DNA of 64,000 nt from Chloranthus sessilifolius (Eukaryota > Streptophyta > Magnoliopsida > Chloranthales > Chloranthaceae), in contig CM037590.1 in NCBI GenBank assembly GCA_021018995.1, positions 100,193,097 through 100,257,096 of the forward strand, read 5' to 3'. This document shows, piece by piece, positions 1 through 11,202 of this stretch. The position numbers and the translations under genes are program-made. Each line of letters opens with the position of its first letter. Positions within the stretch are counted from its first letter, which is position 1. Under the pieces are notes generated by a model. It was not told the DNA's origin, did not search any database, and saw only the letters and a program-made list of their open reading frames with translations.

Positions 1-297
1 AAAGAATTGGTCAATGTGTTTATAGGGGTCTTCCTTGCTGAGCCCATGGAAAGAGGGTAGCATTTAGATGATTGAGGTTTTAATCTCATAATTTCACTAA
101 ACATCTGGGAATTAAATGCTGAATGGGGAATTATAATCATGAGGAGCATTCAATTCCTTCAATGACTGGCTAGCATCGGGGTTTGATGAAGGCTCAACTG
201 TGGTGTGTTTGGGCCTTCCTGGTCTTCTGGCCTTTTCTATCTTAGGGTTAGGAGGCTCTAATGTTGGACTGAGGGATCTCCTTCCTAACATGCACAC
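1..297 (-). pseudogene. gag: gag N-terminus, Athila-type (partial, broken)
   Basis: Start of the structural (capsid) polyprotein. The first 61 codons (297-112) contain the motifs FGRRSL-like 'LGRRSLSP' and 'LKELNAPHDYNSPF', which match the gag start of Athila-B (FGRRTLQP; LKEINAPGICNSPF). The frame then meets TAA, followed by TAG and TGA. Similarity continues beyond the stops (NYEIK, MLPSFHGLSKEDPYKHID) to base 1, so it is the same gene with a disabling lesion, not a short peptide. The rest lies outside the window. Confidence 0.75.
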
Positions 298-609
298 ACA
301 CCAACAGCAGGGAAGACTACTTGCAGATGCATTGCAATTAATTCAAAGAATTATCTAAACAAAATTACAACTATCCTAATCAACTGCTTTGGAATTTGCA
401 AAGGAAAATAGACTGATTTTTTAGGGTTAGAGGAATGCAAACAGAGGTAGCTAGACTCCTAGTATAGTTCAACTTTCCTTCTCTGCTATGGTCCAGATCT
501 TCAAAGAAAAAATTCCAAATGTAAATCAGCAGTATCAGTTATTCAAAAGCACAGCTACCAAAGAAATAAAAAAAATACAGAAATCTAGGGTCTACTAATA
601 GATCAAATT
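298..609 (-). other. Athila-A leader between PBS and gag
   Basis: Untranslated leader of Athila-A on the minus strand. It is A/T-rich with several A-runs and no ORF. I see no palindromic motif cluster here, unlike the leader of Athila-C. Confidence 0.5.
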
Positions 610-626
610 CCCCAGCAGCGGCGCCA
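610..626 (-). other. Primer-binding site of Athila-A
   Basis: The minus strand reads TGGCGCCGCTGCTGGGG a few bases inside the LTR end. This is the Athila-type primer site (commonly assigned to tRNA-Asp) and closely resembles the Athila-C site at 10093-10110. Confidence 0.8.
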
Positions 627-632
627 AAAACT

Positions 633-3067
633 TGTTGTTGTATTTCAGATGCTTGCTGCTAACTTTATTGAAAACAGTGATAAGAACGTGTTAGTGAAAA
701 TAAATCATAGGTGGATTAAAAAATACAAAGCAGCAACTCAAAATACACAGACCTGCAAGATACAGGGCCTGTTGTAGCAAGTTTTTAATAAGTAAGAGTT
801 TGTCCCACAGGGAAAATGGTCTAAAGCTCCAAGGGAGCCATCTTTAGTAGGCCCTCTAGATCTGACTACCGATCTGGCAATCCTAAATGGAAGGAGATTT
901 AAGGTCACTATTGTTTAAATCCTATGGTAACCTAATGCCTAAACTACATAAATGGTTGAGAAGAATGATGGAGTGTGAGAAAATAAATATAAAAAGGGTT
1001 AGAAGTAAGCTATTAGGTACAGATCTGATGGGTTTTATAACTCAGACTCAGATCTGATGTTATAGAAGTCCTGTCCAATGGCTATATTATCACCAAAGAG
1101 GAGAAATGATCCAACTCACCCTTGTGCCATGATCCAATCCCTTATGGCTATAACCTGTCCACTTAAATGGTCACAGCCTATCCAATAGGGGAACCACAGT
1201 CCATAGGTGGGTCAGAACATGTTTATCATTGTAGGCCCTACTTCATCCAAGCTACCAGCTCAAGAATCCATAGGAACCTCAACCTCTGAAGTTCTGTGTG
1301 TGGGGCATAGGCCTACAATGTGCACTAGCCTAGACACACAGGACCACCAAGTGTTTGAGTACTAGCTTTAGGCCTAGCTGTTCACTACTTTAGAAAGACA
1401 ACAGTGATCCAGTCACAAGCCTACAATCCCTACAGCTAGATCAGATCTGCCATCTGATGGTGGGTCTATACAAATACAGGGGAGTCTGCCTCTGCACAAT
1501 CTCTCACAGGACTACAAGCATAAGTGTAGAGAAGAAGAAGCTGTCTTAGATCTGTGGATTGGCCTCACCCTAGGGCTATAACCTATCCACTTAAATGGCC
1601 AGAGACTATCCACAGAGGCTATCCTCCTCACAGTGCGAGACGAGAACAAGTGAATTCGCCACCACCATGTTCACAAGGCTACCAGCTCAGGCTCCCATGG
1701 GGATTCAGATTTAGTGGATCCTGTGGTGAGGCATAGGCCTGCATATGTACCTAGCCTAGACACACAGGTCACTTGGATCTAAATAAATCCTTAAAAACAA
1801 TCCTCCATTGCTTACAATACAACTTAGCAATGGAGGATCTCAAGGCAGCAGCCTTGAACAAAACAACCCTCAAACATCAATCCCATATATGTATAAGATT
1901 CTATTATAAAACTTTATTAAAACTATTCCAAATATTCATACAAAGCCATAGCCAGCAAGTGTTGGGCTATGGAGTGAAGAAAAAGGAAAAAGATGCTGCT
2001 TAAACCCTAATCTTAGCCTACTGGAACTCTACAGTCGATTCAAGAAGATCAGCCCCCCCCAAACCTAAACTAAGCTTAGGCTTATATAACAGTCGGCTAT
2101 GGGAGCATTAGGGTTAGGAAAACCCTAATTTTAATGATGTAAACATGGCCCATTTCTATTCCTTGGATGCCTCGGGGCGTGTGCATGGAGATTGGAGCAT
2201 TGGAGTGTGTGCCCTAGTTGCTGGAAGTTCTCAGACTGCCTTTGCAGAAGTGGGGGAAAGTTAAGATCCCGAGCCTCGCTAGGTAGCAAGGGTTTCCAGG
2301 TCTTGTCGTGTGATAGAGTCGTTGTCACGGGAATGAATTGACTTGAAGCTCTTGCAGTCGCGAGATAGATAGTTTGGTCATCACGGGAATGCTCTGGTCA
2401 TCCCAGGATTACGCTTTACATTTGAGTGGCACGAGAATTACGCGCACAGTTCGTTCCTTAGTGAATCTCGCGGGGATCCCTGCGAAGAAGCAATGTGCAT
2501 CGGCCTCTGGATTTTGTGAGCAGTTCCTTGAAGATCTGCATCCCGCGGCCACTGCGCGACAGCTGTGCGCGAAAGTTCCTAAAGCTCTCTCTCCTCAGCG
2601 GATCATACAAGGATTAAATGCTCCTCTCTTGAGCTATGCGAGACTGTGCGAGCACTTACAACTGAGCCTCATGAGAACTGCATGAAGTCTACTTTTAGGG
2701 CCCTTATGTCATTAATCTACGCGAGAACAGCGCGAGCAGTTGGTGTGCTGCCTTGGGAAACCCGCAACAATTGCGCGAAGCATTTCTCTCTGAATCAATT
2801 GAACCTTGCAACATCTGTGCGAGGCTCATTTCTTGACTTGTTGCTGCTGTGCTTTGCCTATGCTGCAGCCAAGTTTTGTCTAGATTTAACTTCCTTTCTT
2901 CTGAGGAACTTCTGGGGCAAAGGTAGGCTTCTTAGCAAGGTTAGGGCCTTATCTGTAGCTGCTGCTTATTGCCTACAAAATGGTCTTAACACAGATTTAT
3001 TAAATGACTGAGGGTCTAACTGAGATTAAGTTAAGGGGTGAAAAGTGGTACTTTTCAAGTCTTAACA
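633..3067 (-). repeat. 5' LTR of Athila-A (2,435 bp)
   Basis: Bounded by TGTTG at 633 next to the PBS and by CTTAACA at 3067. On the minus strand the LTR therefore starts TGTTAAG, as the Athila-B LTR does. It contains an internal tandem duplication: about 1130-1345 recurs at about 1545-1770 (shared blocks such as GGCTATAACC..TCCACTTAAATGG and GCCTAGACACACAGG). The part at 2330-2830 is richer in C/G and carries many short CGCGA-type words (GTGCGCGAAA, TACGCGAGAA, TTGCGCGAAG). Small ORFs in it are accidental. Confidence 0.8.
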
Positions 3068-3072
3068 AGCTA

Positions 3073-4359
3073 CCCATAACGGCCTCCTCCATTGTCAGTA
3101 CACCCATATCTCTAACTTCGAGATTGCTGGCCAGGTAAACAGATGGGCCCTTTTCTTTTCCTTTGATGCTTTTATTATACCACTTTGCTCCTATTTGACA
3201 GATTCCTTTTGTTTACAGCCTTTACCTCATATCATGTTCCGGGGTGGCTAGTTCAATCTCCAGCGCCTCGTGCTCTATCTTCCCCCAGTGGTGAAGGACC
3301 TGCTTGCTCAAGCCGGTTTTGGGGATTTTATTTCATGCCCTGCTGTGAGGGCCGACACAGCCTATGTGAAGGCCCTGATAGAGTGCTTTCACCCTAAGAC
3401 CATGACGTTTCATATGGCCATGGCTGAAATGACCTTTACACCTATGGACTGGTCCATGATCACTGGGATTCGCATTGGAGGGGTGCCTGTGACACCTACC
3501 CGCACACCTGATAGGGAGGAGGTGACTCGGCTGATATGGGCCTACCCAACCTCAGGGAATGTTCACAGTTCTGAAGTCAAGTTATCCTGGCTGGTTAGTT
3601 TATTTGAGCCTCATGAGTTAATGGATCTGGGCCAGCCTGATGCGGCCATTTATCTCGAGCCAGAGCATGCACTGATGCTGGCCCGTATTTCTCTGTTGTT
3701 CCTTTTAGGTAAGACTCTTCTTTCTAATAACAGCGGAGGGCAGGTCTCATTGTCCCTTCTTAGTTTTATGGTGAAGGGACACATGTCTAGCCTGGCCCGA
3801 GCCGTACTTGGGGAGTCCAGCTCCGTTGTGGGCTTTTGGCCCACACTTGAGGTATTTTATCCTCTGGTTTTAGTTTGTCCATCTTTTCCCTTTTATGGCA
3901 TATCTATTTTTATCTGCTTGCCTTCTCAGGTTTGGGGGTATCTGCATTTCCAATCTGGTCACCTCGCTTCTATCTAAAGTTCCTACGTTCCCCCTTATAA
4001 GTAATTGGCACGCGAACCGCCGTCGGGACGTAGGCATGAAGCACCTGGAGTTAGGGCTGCGCTCCCAGTTTGATCTATTGATCCTTGAGCATGTATAACA
4101 ATTTCTCTCTTTACAAATTTGATGTATCTTTCGTACTATGGGATTTGACCACATGTATATATCCCTCCTCTTTTTTTTGTTTCCGAGCAGATCATCCTTG
4201 ACCCCTACGTCATATCTCCCTTCTGGAACTTGGCTGCAGTTGATCTTTCTCATTTTTTATTAGACCGACGCATCATTTTCTTCTATGGGTCCTGGGCTAG
4301 GGCCTATTACCTAGGATAGAGGGTGGTTCATCAATACCATCTTCTTTTCGCTGTGCCCC
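3073..4359 (+). pseudogene. Plant mobile domain (PMD) gene, 5' half, with introns
   Basis: Reads as the aminotransferase-like plant mobile domain found in MAIN/MAIL proteins and many transposons. The exon at 3219-3851 encodes VKDLLAQAGFGDF, then a long HxFHxxxGEMTxTxxD-like stretch (FHMAMAEMTFTPMDW) with ITGIRIGG, then LLGKTLLSNNSGGQV. Three introns fit GT..AG rules: 3135-3218, 3852-3929 and 4093-4190 (98 bp, with a strong pyrimidine tract before CAG). Lesions: in-frame TAG at about 3247, a frameshift near 3975 and TAG near 4316. The gene continues after Del-1 at 30963. It lies opposite to the Tat-1 pol genes. Its 5' end is lost to, or lies beyond, Athila-A. Family assignment is from motif memory only. 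Confidence 0.65.
4355..4359. repeat. Target-site duplication GCCCC, left copy (Del-1)
   Basis: Five bases directly before the Del-1 5' LTR. The same GCCCC follows the 3' LTR at 30958-30962. Removing Del-1 plus one copy rejoins the PMD reading frame. Confidence 0.9.
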
Positions 4360-6862
4360 TATCATAACCCCAGATTTTTGGGAACCATGCACGTCACGTA
4401 CCATGCTCATGTGTTTTTGGTTCACAAGAAAACCACAATTAATGTATACACACTACAGGTGTATGTGTGAAACACACTAACTTTCACTAAATAAGTGGAG
4501 AGCTAAATAGAGAGGAGTCTCTCATTCGTGACCTAATTGAGTTAGATAGAGAGAAAGTGAAATAGAGAGAAACAGGAGAGGGTTTCATAAAAGAAGATTA
4601 GAGGTAGGAAATTCTGGTGATCAAGAGACGAGATCCATATTAGGGATCTTAAACATATGTGAGGAGAAGGTGTGGGGAAGAAACTAGAAAGGATTGTGTG
4701 GGTTTGAACCTATGGAGAACCTGGAAAGAGGTTGGAGGAAAAGCTCTTTCAACTCTCCTCATTTCATTAATCTGGGATGAAGTCTATATTAGACCCATTG
4801 AGTGAGGTATGTTTTAAATGCTCACGTGTGTTTTAGATAAAGTATGAATGAGTAGTTAAATGATTTTGACCTTAAAAAGGGCCTTGAATGAAGTAGGAAA
4901 TTGTTTCTCGAACAGATCGAGCATTTAATTTTATCATCCCTCACTCGAGCAGTTTAAATGGCTCGCTCGAGCAAGGACGGAATATAAAGATAGAGCATAA
5001 AATGTGTTCTGGGCTCGCTCGAGCAAGACCCATAGTGAAAGGAAAGCTCGCTCGAGCGAGGCATCGCTTGAGCCTCAGGTACCTTGTTATAACCGCTCGA
5101 GCGATGAATAGTGCTCACTCGCATAAGGGATTATAACTGCTCGAGCGATGAATAGTAGCCGCTCGCGTGATGAAAAGTGCTCGCTCACGCGAGGGCTAAA
5201 TGCCTCGTTATGACTATTTGAGTGATGAATAATAACCGCTCGAGTGATGAATAGTAACTGCTCGAGCGATGAATAGTTCTCGCTCGCGCCAGGGTTTAAT
5301 ACCTCATTTTTATCGCTTGAGCGAGGTCTAGTGCTCGCTCGAGCGAGGTTAAGGGACCGCTCGAGCGAGGAATAGTTCTCGCTCGCACGAGGTACTACAC
5401 ATTTACTTATTTGGATTATTCTTTTGGTGTATATCATGGGATCTATGGTTCCCAAGGGTTCTGGAGGCCATTCTAAGCTTGTCCTTAAACCATACAATGT
5501 AGGTGTGACGTGAGTTGTTACGCGTAAATATCTACGAGAAAAAAGTGCACTGGAATTGCTTTGAGGTAGGGAATATCTTGAAACATGTACTTTAATTTGC
5601 CAATCATATATGTAGAGTAATTCAAGAGATTAGTCATGTATTAATTGTGTTTTCAAAGCGGTGTGTGTGTGTGTGGGTGAATTCATAACGAAACCATGAG
5701 GTCCCCAGGGGATGTGGGAAAATGACAAAAGGCATCTGAATGATGCATTAAATCATTGGCATCCCAGGGATGTAGATGAAATCTAACGGTGAAACAAAAA
5801 GAAAGGTGATAAGGCTTAATGTAATAAAATTAGCACAGTCACGGTGAATAACTATATGTAAAGTACATTCGATATTTTTGTTATTTAAGGTTTAATTAGA
5901 ATACCCCACCGACGTGGCAGAATACCCATGACTGACTCGGCAGGATATCCGTGATCGGTACGGCGACCAAACTGTACATCTATAGTACATTCCAGGGATG
6001 TCGAATTGAGAATAGACCCCACCGCCTAAGAGAAAGAGGCCTGGGTGGTATTGAAATTGAGAACACATAACAAGTGTTTATTTAGACGACGATGGTGGGT
6101 ATTCCATCGAGGCTCGATGCTATATTGCTCGGGGACTACTTAAGTTAAGATTTAAGTGATTAGGCCAAATACGTAACTACATTAGTAAGATGAGAATAAA
6201 TAAAGTCATACAAAGTAACAGTTGTATCTATCATTTCATTTCGATTATTCCAATTGTCTCTTCGGCAGTGCTATTCGATAAATTGTGCTTTTAAACTGTT
6301 TTAACATCTATGTGAGAGCTTAATTTATATGTTCACTATTTTTCCCTATTGAGCTAGGATGTAGCTCACCCCTTAGACTATACGTCGCAGGTCCAGTGCT
6401 AGCGGCAGTAGAAGTTTCTGGGAACGCTGATCCGCGGGATTTGGATTACGTGCTCAGAGAAGAGTCAGAGCCTCCTCCTGAGAAATTCTTCTAGGAGACC
6501 TATTGCGTACTTTGAGAGTGAGTTTGAGAGCATTTGGTATGGCTTGGTATGTCAAGGCTTAGTTATCTAAAATGTAATTAAACACTATGATTCTTTTGGC
6601 AAACCATCTGGGGTGAACGGTTTATCACCGATGATTCGGGTCGGTTCTTCTGCTCATGAATTGGCATGGGACTAGGACTGTCTATCGAGTTTTTCTTTTA
6701 AATTATTATAAATGCATGGAAGCTTGTTTAGAGTAGATTCTTGTGTTTTACCTTGCGGTTTATGGCTTGTATTACCAATGCTCCATACTGTTTTATTAGG
6801 CACGGCCTTGAGGGTCGTGCTGATGGCACGGGTTTCGGGTTGCCAAAATTTGGGCTGTCACA
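4360..6862 (+). repeat. 5' LTR of Del-1
   Basis: Aligns end to end with 28456-30957. It begins TATCATAACCCC here (the 3' copy has TGTCATAACCCC, so the 5' terminal TG has mutated) and ends GGGCTGTCACA. At 4935-5395 it holds a dense cluster of CGCTCGAGCG-type palindromes. A TATA-like ATATAAAG at 4982-4989 follows the first pair of palindromes. Confidence 0.93.
4935..5395. repeat. Palindrome cluster CGCTCGAGCG in Del-1 5' LTR
   Basis: Many copies of a palindrome centred on CTCGAG with flanks CGCT/AGCG, several degenerate (CACTCGAGC, GCTTGAGC, CTCGCGCGAG). They are joined by a repeated linker GATGAATAGTAAC, giving a 22-base period in the best stretches. The clearer copy is in the 3' LTR (29030-29490). 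Confidence 0.85.
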
Positions 6863-6863
6863 G

Positions 6864-6876
6864 TTGGTATCAAAGT
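6864..6876 (+). other. Primer-binding site of Del-1
   Basis: TTGGTATCAAAG follows the LTR end by one base. It is the initiator-tRNA-Met type primer site (usual form TGGTATCAGAGC) typical of chromoviruses, with one or two changes. Confidence 0.8.
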
Positions 6877-6965
6877 TATTTCTTTTAAAATTCTGACAAT
6901 CATTCCTTTTGTCAGAGCATAGGGACTTCTGCTAACGAAACTGTGGTTTTTCATGCAGACCGTTA

Positions 6966-8333
6966 TGTTTCCTAGGGGAAGAGGCCGACCCAGGGGTGGT
7001 CATGATAGGAATTTGTGCAGTAGAGATGAGTTCATCTCACCTACGAACATAGTGCCATTGGGAAATAGGGAGGTTCCTAAGGGTAGTGGCCAAGAGAACT
7101 AAAATCAAGCAGAAAATCAAGATCAAGACCGTCAGGATCGAGATCAGAGAGAACAAGATAGAGTGAGAGAAAGAAATGAAGAGAGAGAGGAGCGTCAAAG
7201 GATGATGCATACTATGGAAACCATGGCAACTGCCATGGCACAATAGGCAGCATCCTTGGCAGCTCATGCCGCCCCAGAGCAACATCAGACACCTACGCCT
7301 CTAGTAGGGCCTACACTACCAGTAGCTTCAGCATTTACCGAATTTAGGAGGATGAGACCTCTTAGCTTTTTAGGGCAGGCAGACACCATGGCAGTCAAGA
7401 ATTGGCTGAGTGAAATGGAGAAAGTATTTAGCGTACTGACATGCACAGAGGACGAGAGCGTCCATTGGGCAGCTTACATGTTGGATGGGGAGGCTGGGCC
7501 TTGGTGGAAATCTGTTTCACGGACTAGGGCTCAGGAAACTTTAGATATGCCCTGGACATGGGATGAATTCGTTGAAGAGTTCAATAAATAGTACTTTTCG
7601 AAAGTTGTGAGGAATCAAATAGAGACCCAATTTATACAACTCATGCAAGGAACGATGACAGTAAGAGAGTACGGAGTACAATTTATGAGACTTGCTCGTT
7701 TCGCTCCAGACTATGTGATTTCTGATGTGATGAAAGCGAAGAGGTTCCAACAGGGCCTAAGGCCAGACATCGGAGGAGGAGTTGCACCATTTCAGCTAAA
7801 GATCTATGGAGAGGTCATGAGTAAGGCATTAGTGGTTGAAGAAGAAAACAATAACCGATACCATCAAAGGGAACAGCAGGGAAGAGGAAGCATAGATCAA
7901 GGCAAGACTGGGAGTTATGAATCGATGAATAAGAAGTCGAGGTTCGTAGCACCAAATCAGAGACAAACATTCCAAACAGGGTATGGGAGAGCCACACAAC
8001 AGACCACTCATCAAAGATTCCCATTGCTGGCATCAGGGAGACCGATGAGGTATGAGAGTCCTGCTATTTCCACTGGAGCCACATTTACACAAGGTTTTTC
8101 ATGAGCTGCTTCTTCAACACCAAGAGAGACTTGTGCCAAGTGTGGCAAGTCCCACAAAACGGCGGATTGTAGGCAAGGAATGCGAGGCTGTTTTAAATGT
8201 GGCAAGATGGTCCACGTGATTAGAGATTGCCCTGAGGTAATTAAGGAGAATACGGCCTCAGCTTCCATGCCACGACCTATTCAATCACGGAAACCAGTTG
8301 TTCAAGGGAGAGCCTATGCAGTCACCGCCTAAG
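6966..8333 (+). pseudogene. gag: gag of Del-1 (broken)
   Basis: Structural polyprotein. The best start is ATG 6966 (MFPRGRGRPRGG), the usual basic start of this clade. The frame ends at TAA (7099) and resumes in another frame. The capsid part at 7256-8104 has FLGQADTMAVKNWLSEMEK, YMLDGEAGPWW and YFSKVVRNQIETQF, the expected retrotransposon gag core, with TAG at 7589. Stop TGA at about 8102 precedes two zinc knuckles, CAKCGKSHKTADC (truncated form) and CFKCGKMVHVIRDC (CX2CX4HX4C). Four or more lesions make it non-functional. The Glu/Arg/Gln-rich segment around 7110-7200 is a low-complexity coil typical of this region. Confidence 0.85.
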
Positions 8334-8489
8334 AAGCAGGGAGCGTACATGACGTCATTCAAGGTTAGATTCCTTTTAAATAAAGAATTTCAATTTAATA
8401 CAATTTTAGATAAAGAAGGTGCATTCATTAGAACAGCGTGTAGACTCATTTTTATACGTTAGAAATTCTAAATAAAGTATGTACTATAT

Positions 8490-8811
8490 ATGTAGATGTA
8501 TGTGACATAGGTACTTTACAAGTTTATGAAAAAGGATGCTATGTAGCACATGACACACGAGTGTTGATAGACCCAGGGTCTACCCACTCCTTTATCACTC
8601 CTAGATTTGCGAAGAAAATGAAGATTGTTCCGGAGACACTGAACTTTGTTTTGTCAGTGTCTATCCCGACGGGAGAATTAGTGGACACAGAGTTAGTCTG
8701 CAAATCAGTGGTAGTGGGCGTTCGGGATGACGAAGTCTATGAATTAGACGCACAACTAATATTATTGGACATGCAAGAATTCGATGTAATCATTGGCATG
8801 GATTGGTTGTC
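8490..8811 (+). pseudogene. pol: Protease (PR) of Del-1, 5' part, cut by Athila-C
   Basis: Retropepsin-type aspartic protease. The active-site motif is DPGSTHSFI at about 8567-8593, and the second conserved block, VIIGMDWL, ends at 8808. Athila-C is inserted directly after GMDWL; the frame picks up again at 22998 (SHHCVIVDC). The stretch between the gag knuckles and PR (8335-8490) is A/T-rich and full of stops. The sequence around the active site is intact, so this part was coding when Athila-C landed or shortly before. Confidence 0.85.
8807..8811. repeat. Target-site duplication TTGTC, left copy (Athila-C)
   Basis: TTGTC directly before the Athila-C 5' LTR, repeated directly after its 3' LTR (22998-23002). 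Removing one copy restores the protease reading frame of Del-1 exactly. Confidence 0.95.
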
Positions 8812-9059
8812 TGATCGGTGCTGAAATATGACTATATTTCACACTTTAAATCCTACATTTAGCTGTTCAATGAAAGCATCTGATGGTTGTTGCGAGGTTT
8901 TGATGTTTACAGGTGTTTCTGACAGTTAGATCGTTCAAGTGCATAAAAGAAGGAAATTACAGGCTATAAAAGAGCTATGGACAAAAAGGTCCAAAGAAGC
9001 ATTGAAAGCCATGAAGAGAATCAACTTCCATCAAGAAAGGGAAGACTTTGCATTGAAGA

Positions 9060-9240
9060 TTCAATCGATTGAGGCATTATGGTCAATCGATTGACAGATG
9101 GAGTAAAACTCAACCCTAGAAAGTCAATCGATTGAGACATGAAATTCAATCGATTGAGACATGAAGGCAGAAGTGCCCTAAGGGAATTCGAACTCAAAGT
9201 CAATCGATTGAGACTTCTGTCTCAATCGATTGAGGCAATT
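9060..9240. promoter_or_regulatory. Palindrome pairs TCAATCGATTGA upstream of LTR TATA box
   Basis: Three pairs (about 9060/9082, 9123/9145 and 9199/9220). Members of each pair are about 22 bases apart, and the last pair ends about 25 bases before the TATA box at 9261. The same arrangement is in the 3' LTR. An activator-binding array is my inference. Confidence 0.6.
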
Positions 9241-9260
9241 AGGGTTAGGTATGTTCGGCC

Positions 9261-9270
9261 ATTATAAAAG
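9261..9270 (+). promoter_or_regulatory. LTR TATA box of Athila-C
   Basis: ATTATAAAAG in the expected place in U3, about 105-110 bases before the AATAAA-type signal. Confidence 0.65.
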
Positions 9271-10092
9271 AGAGGCTACAGCAATTGAAAAGGGAGCTTT
9301 TTGAATAGAGAGTTTTAGTTTTGAGACAAATTTGTGTAATAATTAGAGACTTTTGTAAGAGGGTTTTCTTAGAGTAATAAAATTGTGTTGAGATTTTCCG
9401 AGAACATATTTTTCTTTTACACCTTCTTTGCTCTTTACTTTGGGAATGGTTTTGAATACAATTGAAGATCTTGCACCAAGGATGAGAGGCTAAAGGCTGT
9501 AGATCAAGGAGGATGCGATCCCCAGATAAGTACCTATATTTTATGTTTAATGCCATAGTTTGATAATTTCATCATCAAATCGTTTTTCTCAAAGTGTAGT
9601 GATCATGTTTTTAGTGTTTTGATCTAAAATACCATGAGATACGCTATGCTTTTCACATGATTCATACCGCGATTAGGCTGAGTCATTGTTTTTAGATAGG
9701 GTATGCCGGGTTAATGATCACGCTTAATTACTAGTCATGTTTCTCTTAGAATGATGGTGTGTTTGATGTTAATAAAATTGTGGGTTTAAAAATAGAAAAG
9801 GGTATAAATCTGGGGTAGCAAATTCCTTGATCTTGTTTTTAAAATTTGTTCTTAGATTTCTCATTACATAATTTTTAGATTAATTTATTTTCTTTCTTGC
9901 AATTAGAAAGGTGTTAATTTTTGGTAAAAATTAAATCTGCCCCTTGGTACTTCCTCGGGGATATTTTCTACGTCTCTAGGAAGAATTGAATAAAATTTCA
10001 GATTTCCATGTGGGTTCGACACCCTTGTTCTTGCCTCACTAGAACAGATCTTGTACACTTGCAAGGGTTTATTTAAAATTTGATCAAGTTTT

Positions 10093-10110
10093 TGGCGCCG
10101 TTGCCGGGGA
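10093..10110 (+). other. Primer-binding site of Athila-C
   Basis: TGGCGCCGTTGCCGGGGA, six bases after the LTR end. This is the standard Athila/Tat primer site. Confidence 0.93.
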
Positions 10111-11202
10111 AATCGGCGAAATTTCGAGTAAATTCCGACTAGAGATTTTTTTTTTATAACAGTCAATCGATTGAGACTTGTTTCTCAATCGATTGAGGTT
10201 GTGTGTTTTTTTGACAATAATTGTGCCTCAATCGATTGACTCAACTCTGTCAATCGATTGACAAATTTGAAAAAAAATATATAAAAAAAAAAAAAAAAAA
10301 AAAAATTTTCTTTCCTTAATTCTTCTCTCTGAGATTAGATTTTGCAATCTTCTTTTGGGAAGTTTAGGTTTTTAGAAATTCTTAGTTTAGTAGGATTTTT
10401 TTTTATTATTTTATTTTTTTATTATTTTATTTTCCTCTTTTAGATTTTATAGGATTTTCTAAAAATAGTTTTTAGGAAGTTTATATTTTTATTTTTTTTA
10501 TTCTTTTAGGAAGTTTTTATTTTTAGGAAGTTTATATTTTTATTTTTTTATTCTTTTAGGAAGTTTATATTTTAGGAAGTTTATATTTTTAGGAAATTTA
10601 TATTCTTAGTTTAGAAGTTTTCTTTTAGGAAAGGTTTTCTAGGTTTTTAATTTCTAATTTCTAATTTTCGAATTTAGATTTTATTTTTTTTATTTTTCTG
10701 AATTTTAATTTAAAAAAAAAAAAAATAATAATAATAATAATAATAATAATAAACATAAAAATAAAAATTGAGTGGTTTTCTTTCCTTTTTCTTCTTACTT
10801 TGCTCTCTGTTCATAGCAGCATTCAATCGATTGAAGCTCCTTTCTCAATCGATTGATACTGAGCCACTTTCTGTGTGCTCTCTACTCTTTTCTCAATCGA
10901 TTGACATTCCTATGTCAATCAATTGACAGAATTCTTGTGTGTTTTTAATCTTTGAACCTCAATCGATTGGGAGAAGCCTCTCAATCGATTGACTGACAAA
11001 GTCTTTTTCTGATATTCTGTGTGCTTTCTGACTCTTGGAACCTCAATCGATTGAGAGTATCCCCTCAATCGATTGACTGACAAGTCATTTGTGTGAAATT
11101 TTATGTGCTTCTGTCCATCTATTGAGACCACTGTCTCAATCGATTGAGTCTGTTTGAGGACTTATTTTGGGTTCTTCAAACCTTTGATTGTGGGTGTAGT
11201 GT
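10111..11202 (+). other. Leader of Athila-C with palindrome pairs
   Basis: Untranslated leader of about 1.1 kb. It holds further TCAATCGATTGA copies, mostly paired about 22 bases apart (10161/10183, 10230/10250, 10823/10846, 10892/10914, 10958/10980, 11041/11063, then 11134). Between them lies a very A/T-rich stretch (10260-10790) with A-runs, repeated AGGAAGTTTATATTTT words and an (AAT)n tract at 10724-10752. No gene. Confidence 0.8.

Larger units (their letters stand above)
1..3067 (-). mobile_element. Athila-A: partial Athila-type LTR retrotransposon, 5' end
   Basis: On the minus strand this reads 5' LTR (633-3067), primer-binding site (610-626), leader, then the beginning of gag, which runs off the window at base 1. 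The LTR begins TG and ends CA as expected. Its first 200 bases and the gag start closely resemble Athila-B at the other end of the window, so A and B belong to one family. The right flank begins AGCTA (3068-3072), one half of the expected 5-bp target duplication; the other half lies outside. It interrupts the DNA that carries the PMD gene. The assignment to Athila rests on the primer site and gag similarity; no RT is visible. Confidence 0.8.
8812..10086 (+). repeat. 5' LTR of Athila-C
   Basis: Near-identical to 21722-22997. It contains six copies of TCAATCGATTGA between 9060 and 9240, a TATA box ATTATAAAAG at 9261-9270 and a polyadenylation-type AATAAAAT at about 9376. This gives a plausible U3/R/U5 layout with transcription starting near 9290. 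Small ORFs on the minus strand that read as repeated 'QSID'/'NRL' peptides come from the palindromes and are not genes. Confidence 0.95.

Noticed and set aside
633..3067. Host gene ORFs at 2374-3011
   Set aside because: They lie wholly inside the Athila-A LTR and have no recognisable domain.
3709..3733. Intron with perfect AGGTAAGA donor in the PMD gene
   Set aside because: Nearest acceptors give introns of 25-55 bp, too short for plants, and the PMD domain reads straight through this point.
9021..11131. Minus-strand ORFs reading as repeated SQSIE / NRL peptides
   Set aside because: They are translations of the TCAATCGATTGA palindromes in LTR and leader, and appear identically in the 3' LTR.
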